Assembly (NCBI GenBank): GCA_944326555.1
Contig: CALVEK010000020.1
Coordinates: 1 to 36,262 of the forward strand
Source of the DNA: Candidatus Gastranaerophilales bacterium
GTDB lineage: Bacteria > Cyanobacteriota > Vampirovibrionia > Gastranaerophilales > Gastranaerophilaceae
Length of the DNA: 36,262 nucleotides
Direction of reading: 5' to 3'
Positions 9,138-15,585 of the stretch are shown here, piece by piece. The first letter of the stretch is position 1; the number at the start of each line of letters is the position of its first letter. The translations under genes and the position numbers were made by a program. The notes below the pieces were generated by a model. That model was given only the letters and a program-made list of their open reading frames with translations. It had not been told where the DNA came from and searched no databases.

Positions 9138-9803
9138 ATGAAATTATCGGTTATAGTTACTGCCGGCGGGAGCTCAAGCAGATATGGCAGTACAAATAAG
9201 TTATTGGAAAAAATTAATGATAAAGAAGTAATTAGGCATTCAATAGATGCTTTTTTAGAATTTGAGCCTTGTGAGATAATTGTCTCTGCATCAGAAACTC
9301 TTGAACCGATAGTGTTGGATTTTTATTCCAAAAATAATCTTGTTAAAGTTGTTAGGGGCGGTTCAACAAGACAAGCGTCTATTTTTAATGCTCTTAAAGC
9401 CTGTTCTGACCCTGATATTGTTGCAATTCACGATGCCGCAAGACCGTTGATAAAATATCAGGATATTGAAAAATGTATTCAAAAAGCTCTAAAGCACAAA
9501 GCTGCAATAGTCGCTGTAAAAGCTGTTGATACTATAAAAAAGGTCGATGAACAGGGCAAAATTCTTGAAACGCCCGACAGAAACTTTTTGTGGGCTGTTC
9601 AAACACCTCAAATATTCGATTACAACCTTATCTTTGATGCTCACAAAAAACTTGAGGGAAAATCTTTTTCTGATGACTCTGGCATGTTGGAATTTTTAGG
9701 TCGCGAAGTATATGTTGTAGAGGGAAGCTATTCTAACATTAAAATTACAACTAAGAAAGATTTATACATTGCTCAAATGCTTGTAAATGGCGATGATTTA
9801 TAA
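9138..9803 (+). CDS. ispD: 2-C-methyl-D-erythritol 4-phosphate cytidylyltransferase
   Basis: IspD makes CDP-methylerythritol in the MEP route to isoprenoid precursors. The 221-residue chain opens with VIVTAGGSSSRYGSTNKLL, the nucleotide-binding loop with its basic residues. It then has GGSTRQASI, IHDAARPLI and, near the end, FSDDSGMLE and VEGSYSNIKITTKKDL. All of these are hallmarks of the family. AGGAT lies about ten bases before the ATG, and the gene is directly joined to thiL without a gap. Confidence 0.95.
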   Translation: MKLSVIVTAGGSSSRYGSTNKLLEKINDKEVIRHSIDAFLEFEPCEIIVSASETLEPIVLDFYSKNNLVKVVRGGSTRQASIFNALKACSDPDIVAIHDAARPLIKYQDIEKCIQKALKHKAAIVAVKAVDTIKKVDEQGKILETPDRNFLWAVQTPQIFDYNLIFDAHKKLEGKSFSDDSGMLEFLGREVYVVEGSYSNIKITTKKDLYIAQMLVNGDDL

Positions 9804-9896
9804 AATGAGTTTATATAACTTAATATATTACGTTATTCTATAAAGTTTTTGTGAAAAATTGTCGATATTATCTATGTTGAAATGTAGGGATTGAGC

Positions 9897-10061
9897 ATGA
9901 ATAAAGATAATGAGTTTGATGAAAATACTCTAAGACATATAAAAATGCAGCAAGATTTGATTAAACTTATGAAAGTAATCGATGACTGCATTGAGGGGCT
10001 TGATAATTTTTATTATTATGCCAAAAAGAAAGAAATGCTTTCGTTGTCAACTAATAACTGA
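9897..10061 (+). CDS. small uncharacterised protein, 54 residues
   Basis: A short reading frame from ATG to TGA fills the gap between ispD and argS. The product is polar and likely helical (LRHIKMQQDLIKLMKVIDD in the middle), with a YYYAKKKE stretch and no membrane segment. TAGGGA lies upstream at a workable distance for ribosome binding. Codon usage looks like that of the neighbours. I recognise no family. It could be a small regulatory or structural protein. Confidence 0.5.
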   Translation: MNKDNEFDENTLRHIKMQQDLIKLMKVIDDCIEGLDNFYYYAKKKEMLSLSTNN

Positions 10062-10071
10062 TAGTTTTTGT

Positions 10072-10100
10072 TTGCCGGTATAGTTTTTTTTAGCTATAAT
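10072..10100 (+). promoter_or_regulatory. promoter of argS
   Basis: The -35 box TTGCCG (10072-10077) and the -10 box TATAAT (10095-10100) are 17 bases apart. The transcript would start near 10107, giving a leader of about 30 bases. Confidence 0.7.
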
Positions 10101-10135
10101 TCTTTTATCGTAAAAGGATTACAGTTAGGTGGACT

Positions 10136-11899
10136 ATGCTAAAACAATATATTATTGACGCGACAACAAAAGCAATTAAAGACGCAGCCAAAGCTAATAA
10201 GCTGAATCAGATGAATGGTGATGAAGAATTTATGCTTAATGCAGAAATTCCAAAAAACGAAGAGTTTGGGGATATTGCAGTTAATGTTTCATCTTTGGCA
10301 AGGTTTGCAAAGATGGCTCCGCCTCAAATTGCACAAGTTGTCTCAGAGTTTTTAAATATTGATGATTGCGAGATTACCACTGTTGCAGGTTTTATTAATT
10401 TTAAACTTGGAAAATCCTTTTTGAACGCAATTGTCTCTGAAATCATGAACAAAAAGTCTGATTATGGCTCAAATGATTTTGGTTTAGGGCAAAAGGTTTT
10501 GCTTGAGTATGTATCTGCAAACCCGACGGGTCCTTTCCATATCGGACACGGTAGATGGGCTGCTATGGGCAGTGCCTTGGCTAATTTGTTGAAATTTTCA
10601 GGATATGAAGTTTTTCAGGAATTTTATGTTAATGATGCAGGAAATCAGATTAAAAACTTAGGCCGTTCATTGTATATAAGAGTTTTGCAAGAGCTTGGCG
10701 AGAAGGTGGATTTTCCTTCTGATGAAGTGGAGAGAAAGTCTTTTTATCCGGGGGATTACCTGATTCCTTTGGCGAAAGATTTTGTTAAAGAAAACAATGA
10801 GTTTGCAAATTCACTGCCAAAAGATATTAAAGATTTGTCTCAAGAGCAGCTTGATGTTTTGTCGCTTTTTGCAAAGACAAGAATGTTAAACTTGCAAAAA
10901 GAATTGCTTAAAAAATTCAATACTCATTTTGACAATTTTTATTTTGAAACAGATTTGCACAAATCAGGTAAAGTTGAAGCGTGCGTCAATAAATTAAAAG
11001 AACTTGATATGTTATACGAAAAAGATGGGGCTGTTTGGTTTAAGTCTTCTAAATTCGGTGATGATCAAGACAGAGTTTTGCGTAAAACGGATGGTTCAAA
11101 TACCTACCTGACAGCAGATATTGCGTATCATCATGACAAGATTCAAAGAGGTTTTGATAAGTTAATAAATATATGGGGTGCAGACCACCATGGATATGTT
11201 CCGCGAATGAAAGCTTCAATCGAAGCTCTTGGTGATAATCCTGATAAGTTGGAAGTATTGCTTGGCCAGCTTGTTAATATTGTCTTAAACGGTGAAGCTG
11301 TTCGTATGGGTAAACGTAAAAATATGGTTACTCTTGAAGATTTGATTGATGAAGTTGGCGTTGATGCTACAAGATATTGGATGATTATAAGAAGCATTGA
11401 TACAACTTTGGATTTTGATATTGAACTTGCTAAGTCAAAAACAGACGAAAATCCCGTATTTTACGTTCAGTATGCTCATGCCAGAGCTTGCTCTATTTTT
11501 AGAAATGCAAAAAATGAACGTATAAATGTTGAGACAAAGCAAAAAATTGCACCGGTATTTACTCCTGAAGAGTTGGATAGTGCAATCATGAATGCAGATT
11601 TGAATTTGCTTTGGAGTGTTGATGACGAAAAGTCTGTCAGCTCTGCTAAAAAGTTGGTGCTCAAATTAGAAGAGTTTAAACCGGTAATATTAATGGCTGC
11701 AAGAAACAGAGCTCCTTATCTTATTTGCAAATATCTGCAAGAGCTTGCAGGATGTTTCCATCAGTTTTATACTTTCTCAAGAGTTTTGACTGATGATAAA
11801 GCCTTGTCTGCTGCAAGATTAGCTCTTGTTAAGTCTGTTTCTACAGTAATTAAAATTGCTCTTGATATACTCGCTGTAGATGCTCCTGAAAGGATGTAA
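10136..11899 (+). CDS. argS: arginine--tRNA ligase
   Basis: Class I synthetase charging tRNA-Arg. The 587-residue length is typical. An N-terminal tRNA-recognition domain includes EFGDIAVN. The catalytic site has NPTGPFHIGHGR with HIGH at 135-138, then YLTADIAYHHDK and WGADHHGYVPR, and a KMSKS-equivalent loop VRMGKRKN followed by VTLEDLIDEVG. The C-terminal DALR anticodon-binding helices end in the usual VDAPERM. The ribosome site TAGGTGG precedes the ATG. Its end overlaps, or nearly touches, the following methyltransferase gene. Confidence 0.97.
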   Translation: MLKQYIIDATTKAIKDAAKANKLNQMNGDEEFMLNAEIPKNEEFGDIAVNVSSLARFAKMAPPQIAQVVSEFLNIDDCEITTVAGFINFKLGKSFLNAIVSEIMNKKSDYGSNDFGLGQKVLLEYVSANPTGPFHIGHGRWAAMGSALANLLKFSGYEVFQEFYVNDAGNQIKNLGRSLYIRVLQELGEKVDFPSDEVERKSFYPGDYLIPLAKDFVKENNEFANSLPKDIKDLSQEQLDVLSLFAKTRMLNLQKELLKKFNTHFDNFYFETDLHKSGKVEACVNKLKELDMLYEKDGAVWFKSSKFGDDQDRVLRKTDGSNTYLTADIAYHHDKIQRGFDKLINIWGADHHGYVPRMKASIEALGDNPDKLEVLLGQLVNIVLNGEAVRMGKRKNMVTLEDLIDEVGVDATRYWMIIRSIDTTLDFDIELAKSKTDENPVFYVQYAHARACSIFRNAKNERINVETKQKIAPVFTPEELDSAIMNADLNLLWSVDDEKSVSSAKKLVLKLEEFKPVILMAARNRAPYLICKYLQELAGCFHQFYTFSRVLTDDKALSAARLALVKSVSTVIKIALDILAVDAPERM

Positions 11900-11906
11900 T
11901 ATTATT

Positions 11907-12371
11907 TTGAATATTGCTTTTTACAGTTCTCCTATTGGAGTGCTCAAGTTGTATTCAACAGATTCTGCCTTAAAAAAAATAGAAATGGTTGATAAGGCTG
12001 AACCGGATTTTATGTGTTCGGATTTTAGTACTGAAGTTATAAATCAGTTAAAAGCATATTTTGACGGCAGGTTGCAAAATTTTTGTGTTGAGTACGAGCT
12101 ACCTGAAAATTTTTCTACTTTTAGAAAAACGGTTTATGACAACTTGATTAAAGTTAAATATGGGACAACGATTTCTTATAAGGAGCTTGCGGTGTTGTCT
12201 AATGCTCCACAAGCAACAAGAGCTGTCGGTACAGCTATGGCACAAAATCCAATACCGATTATTATTCCATGTCATAGAGTAATAAGAACAAATTCAACAA
12301 TCGGTAACTACAGTTTAGGCGGTTCTGATGTAAAGAAGTATCTTTTAGATTTTGAAATAAATAATTTATAA
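11907..12371 (+). CDS. methylated-DNA--protein-cysteine methyltransferase (Ogt/MGMT type)
   Basis: Suicide repair protein that moves methyl groups from O6-methylguanine to its own cysteine. The active-site motif IPCHRVIR is present, preceded by the DNA-binding helix with TRAVGTAMAQNP and followed by IGNYSLGG. The fold starts with FYSSPIGVLKL. I chose the TTG start because the protein then begins NIAFYSSPIG as in relatives, with AGGA 12 bases upstream. An in-frame ATG at 11880 inside argS has no ribosome site and would add nine residues. The 154-residue length is normal. Confidence 0.92.
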   Translation: MNIAFYSSPIGVLKLYSTDSALKKIEMVDKAEPDFMCSDFSTEVINQLKAYFDGRLQNFCVEYELPENFSTFRKTVYDNLIKVKYGTTISYKELAVLSNAPQATRAVGTAMAQNPIPIIIPCHRVIRTNSTIGNYSLGGSDVKKYLLDFEINNL

Positions 12372-12377
12372 ATTATT
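12360..12377. repeat. 18-base perfect palindrome at a convergent gene end
   Basis: AATAATTTATAAATTATT is its own reverse complement. It contains the TAA of the methyltransferase gene and the TAA of the opposing gene. It is AT-only, so the hairpin would be weak. It may give modest bidirectional termination or be chance in an AT-rich genome. Confidence 0.5.
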
Positions 12378-12777
12378 CTTCTTTAGCTGCTTGAGCAAGT
12401 TTGGCTCTTACTGCTTTTCTTCTTTTTATCATTTTTGATTCTTCTTTATTTTCTTCCTGTTCTTCTTCATCGTTTTCTTTTGATGCAGTTACTTTGGTTT
12501 GTTGTTTACCATCTTCTATAAACTTTGCAAGTACGCAGTTTAATAGTGTTCTTTGTCCCAAATCAAAACTGCCAGAAAAAGTTATTTGTGCATCTTCTGA
12601 AGCTAATGTGCTAAGAAACTTTGAAAATTCTTTCACTATATTGCCTAAATCTGATGAATTTTTAACTTTTGATGCTGCTTCAGTTACTTTTTTTATCGAA
12701 ATCTTAAATTCGCATTTTTCAGCTTTTGCACTGATTTTTGATTCTTTTTTACTTCTCAATCTATCTTTAAGTGACAA
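12373..12777 (-). CDS. uncharacterised small protein downstream of CpaE-like gene
   Basis: A 134-residue protein I do not recognise. It has a lysine-rich head (SLKDRLRSKKESK), a central folded-looking part (about 20-90) with strands such as CEFKISIKKV and AQITFSGSFD, and an acidic stretch NDEEEQEENKEE. It ends in a basic tail (KMIKRRKAVRAKLAQAAKEE). The start is TTG, supported by AAAGGAG eight bases upstream. It lies 18 bases after the CpaE-like gene and is almost certainly co-transcribed, which suggests a partner of that ATPase. No membrane segment is visible. Confidence 0.75.
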   Translation of the reverse strand: MSLKDRLRSKKESKISAKAEKCEFKISIKKVTEAASKVKNSSDLGNIVKEFSKFLSTLASEDAQITFSGSFDLGQRTLLNCVLAKFIEDGKQQTKVTASKENDEEEQEENKEESKMIKRRKAVRAKLAQAAKEE

Positions 12778-12795
12778 TTTATTTTCTCCTTTGGA

Positions 12796-13962
12796 TTATA
12801 TTTTTATGCTTTGAGTTATCAAATAGTCTGACAATTTAGAGGCAAATTCCATATAATTTTGTACAATATTAGATGATGGGTTTATCTCATTAACAGGAAC
12901 TCCCTTATTTATTGCAGACATCATTGTAAGATAATTGTTTGGAATTTTCCAGTAGACTTTTTGTTTTACAACATCTTCTATATCACTGGTTTTTATGTCT
13001 TCATTTTCCATATATCTGTTTAAGACAAGTTTTACCTTGTCTTTTGTGTATCCGAGTTTTTCAAACATTTCCATACATCTTTGAGTACTTCTGATAGCAG
13101 GCAAATTAACTATTGCAACTAACAGAATCAAATCAGACATATTAAGTGCTGTTATTGTCTTTGAATCTATGTTAGTACCTATATCAATGACAACGTATGA
13201 GAAAATCTTTTTTAATTCGTTTAGGATATTTTTTATCTGTTCTGCTGTAATGTCTTGAGAGCTGTCAATATTAAGCGGATCTGCAATTACATAGAGACTT
13301 GTGTTTTTGTATCTGGTCATTGTTTTAAGGAGTTCTTCTTTGTCCAAATTAGATATATTATTTGCGATGTAATCCATTGCAAAAGGAGGTGTCATATCTA
13401 AAAATGTAGCTACATCACCAAGTTGTAGATTTAAGTCAATCAATGCGACCTTTTCTTTTGTCATTTGAGCTAATTCAACAGCAAGATTTACTGCAATAGA
13501 AGTTTTTCCAATTCCACCTTTATTTGAAAAAGTCGAGATAATTTTGCAGGGACTCTCTTCGATAGGGTTTAAAAGTTCATATTTTAGCTTGTTAATAAGC
13601 TCAGAAAACTCAGATTTAACAATTGGCTTTGAGATAAAATCTTTTGCACCTGCTCTCATTGCTTTTATAATCGAATCGGTTGTTGTTTTGTTTGATAAGG
13701 CAATGATTATGTTATCTTTTTTGTTTTCTTTTATTGTTTTAATTGTGTTTAGTGCTTTTTCATTGTTGTAGGATGTGTCTATAAAAATAACGCTTTTTGG
13801 TGCATTAAGAACAAATGAGCAACCTTGTTCATAATCACTGAACTCTGAACTTACCAAAACACCTTCTATATCGCACAGATAATTTTTTATAATACTTCTC
13901 GAATTTTCTTCTTCATCTATGATGACAACATTCATTACAGCTGTTTCGTTTAAATTATCCAT
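12796..13962 (-). CDS. CpaE-like protein: receiver domain plus ParA/MinD-type ATPase
   Basis: Residues 10-125 form a response-regulator receiver with acidic pocket D16/E17, candidate phospho-acceptor D62 and K112-P113. Residues 137-388 are a ParA/MinD ATPase with deviant Walker A KGGIGKT (148-154), the switch AL-x-DL-x-LQLGDVATFLD and YVVIDIGT. This layout matches CpaE/TadZ proteins, which place pilus or Flp machinery at cell poles, though other ParA-like localisation factors share it. The ATG has AGGA upstream and a promoter at 13996. A type IV prepilin gene lies elsewhere in the window, but nothing here ties the two together. Confidence 0.85.
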   Translation of the reverse strand: MDNLNETAVMNVVIIDEEENSRSIIKNYLCDIEGVLVSSEFSDYEQGCSFVLNAPKSVIFIDTSYNNEKALNTIKTIKENKKDNIIIALSNKTTTDSIIKAMRAGAKDFISKPIVKSEFSELINKLKYELLNPIEESPCKIISTFSNKGGIGKTSIAVNLAVELAQMTKEKVALIDLNLQLGDVATFLDMTPPFAMDYIANNISNLDKEELLKTMTRYKNTSLYVIADPLNIDSSQDITAEQIKNILNELKKIFSYVVIDIGTNIDSKTITALNMSDLILLVAIVNLPAIRSTQRCMEMFEKLGYTKDKVKLVLNRYMENEDIKTSDIEDVVKQKVYWKIPNNYLTMMSAINKGVPVNEINPSSNIVQNYMEFASKLSDYLITQSIKI

Positions 13963-13995
13963 AAACCGTCCTACTTTCGTAAATACCGCACATTT

Positions 13996-14001
13996 ATTAT
14001 A
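13996..14001 (-). promoter_or_regulatory. -10 box for the CpaE-like operon
   Basis: A perfect TATAAT on the minus strand lies 34 bases before the CpaE-like start and is directly preceded by TG. The best -35 candidate, TTCCTA, is weak, with an 18-base spacer. Confidence 0.5.
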
Positions 14002-14172
14002 CAGTAAAAAACACGAAATTAGGAATACGTTGTTTGGGGCAATTTAGCAGATATGGGGAATTACTCTGTACTTCAGATATTCTGTTAAATACATCGCACC
14101 ACAAGCATGCGGTTGAAATGTACCGTAATTTTCCAAACAATATAAACTAAGAAGTACGCAACAAAAAACGAA

Positions 14173-14277
14173 TTAGCGATAAGTATCGTAATCGGATTCT
14201 ACCGTTACGTAAACAGGAGCTAACTCATACAAACCCGCAAGAATAGTTTCAAAAAAATTAATAACTTCCTTCAACAT
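14173..14277 (-). CDS. candidate 34-residue small protein
   Basis: ATG to TAA on the minus strand, with AAAGGAAG at ribosome-binding distance upstream. The product begins MLKEVINFFETILAGLYELA and ends in a polar tail with alternating acidic and tyrosine residues. The first 25 residues would form an amphipathic or membrane-touching helix. The same frame stays open after the stop for another 42 codons (to 14044), encoding a cysteine- and tyrosine-containing stretch, so a broken longer gene is possible. No family is recognised. A TATAAG lies upstream near 14326-14331. Confidence 0.45.
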   Translation of the reverse strand: MLKEVINFFETILAGLYELAPVYVTVESDYDTYR

Positions 14278-14496
14278 TAAAAATACTTCCTTTCACACAC
14301 ACAAAATTTTTCTTTTCACCTTCACTCTTATATAAAAACATTTGGCGAGAAAAAATTGCCTGTTTCAATTAAGAATTTTAAAAAATGTAATAAACATATT
14401 ATCAGATTTTTTTGATTTTGACAATAAGTGTTACCAAAACGTTTGCAAACTGTTAACAATGTAGCAATTTTTCTTGTTTATGTGTTTTATCGCACT
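14278..14496. other. intergenic region with palindrome GTTTGCAAAC
   Basis: This lies between the divergent small ORF and the kinase-fold gene. A TTGACA (14418-14423) has no -10 box at the right spacing. The perfect palindrome GTTTGCAAAC (14441-14450) sits in the wider sequence AACGTTTGCAAACTGTT and resembles operators of LacI-type regulators. No regulator can be named. Confidence 0.45.
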
Positions 14497-15489
14497 ATGA
14501 GCGTGAATTTACTTATTAATCCTTTAGTAAAAAGATACAATTCTACTTTTTGTTCCAAGAGGAATTGTTCTTTTTCTTCTTTGCCTCAATTAGATAATGA
14601 CAGATTTGAAAGTTCAAAAAAACCGTTATTAAACAAGGGTGATAAAGAAATTTTGGATGTGCTTAGCGACTCAATCAGCAAAAAAGAAAATTTTATTGGT
14701 GAAGGTAATGAAGCTGTTGTCTATAGATTAAAGGATGAACCCTACTGTGTAAGGATTATGAAGAATCCCCAAAATAAAAAGGAGTTGTTGGATTACAAGG
14801 GTAAAATTTCTTTTGATTTAACTGAGGATGATAAAATAAATCATAATGTCGCAAAACTTGCTAACGGGTGTTCTATACAAAGGTTGATAGAGGGTGTCTC
14901 TCTTTTTGATTTTGATAATTATGAGATTATAGCAGATTTGCCGCTTGATATCTACAAAAAACTTCTTAGACAGATTGTTTATGCCAATCAAAACGGAATG
15001 TTTTTTGATGGCGTAACAAAGAACTTGATATACAATCCTAAAGACAAGACTATAACAGCAATTGATTTTTACAAGGAAGATGATGAGTTTTATTTTTATC
15101 AATCTCCGCTAAGGGCTTTGTATTCATCATTGACATTAGGTCAGTTAACTGGTGATGCCGACAATGTTTTTGATTCTGCCTCTTTTAATAAAAAAATAGC
15201 AGGCAAGATATTTTCTGTTATTGTTGATGACTTTAAATCGGGGAATACGCCGTTTATCAAGCCTTCAAATTTTGATGATATATCCAAATTTTTAAGCTAT
15301 TTGTCAAATATGCCTGATTCTCCATATAAAAATTCTCAATCTTTTACTATGTTTAAAAGAACGATGTTAAATTTACAGTGTCTTAAGATAAAAGAGCTTG
15401 CAGGCGAAGATGTTGTATCAGAACTAAACGGTCAGATAAAAGTTGCAAATGCATTGATTAATCAGATTTTTTTCGGTAAAAAAGATTAG
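14497..15489 (+). CDS. protein-kinase-fold protein with N-terminal SF header
   Basis: A 330-residue protein with kinase-like landmarks: glycine loop GEGNEAVVY (68-76), a strand CVRIMK where the usual lysine position holds R86 (K89 nearby), a catalytic-loop equivalent DGVTKN (D171, N176) and a metal site IDF (D190). Activity is uncertain because of the lysine change. The first 30 residues (INPLVKRYNS, then NCSFSSL) are low in complexity and resemble the header of the 108-residue protein at 18102-18428. I chose the ATG because it begins that header; an upstream in-frame GTG at 14428 would add 23 hydrophobic residues. Neither start has a clear ribosome site. The substrate is unknown. Confidence 0.65.
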   Translation: MSVNLLINPLVKRYNSTFCSKRNCSFSSLPQLDNDRFESSKKPLLNKGDKEILDVLSDSISKKENFIGEGNEAVVYRLKDEPYCVRIMKNPQNKKELLDYKGKISFDLTEDDKINHNVAKLANGCSIQRLIEGVSLFDFDNYEIIADLPLDIYKKLLRQIVYANQNGMFFDGVTKNLIYNPKDKTITAIDFYKEDDEFYFYQSPLRALYSSLTLGQLTGDADNVFDSASFNKKIAGKIFSVIVDDFKSGNTPFIKPSNFDDISKFLSYLSNMPDSPYKNSQSFTMFKRTMLNLQCLKIKELAGEDVVSELNGQIKVANALINQIFFGKKD

Positions 15490-15503
15490 CATTTACAAAC
15501 TTC

Positions 15504-15531
15504 TTGCTAAAACGGCGATTTATTGTACAAT
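15504..15531 (+). promoter_or_regulatory. promoter of hppA
   Basis: The -35 box TTGCTA (15504-15509) and the -10 box TACAAT (15526-15531) are 16 bases apart. They lie within an upstream in-frame extension of the reading frame, which supports starting the protein at 15586. Confidence 0.6.
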
Positions 15532-15585
15532 GAGGGTATGTGTAGAAAAGGTTCTTCTGATGGAGAAGGACAAGGGAGAAAGAAG

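Noticed and set aside
14187..14209. Hairpin CGTAATCGG/CCGTTACG
   Set aside because: It lies inside the 34-codon ORF and has no T tract; explained by the coding sequence.
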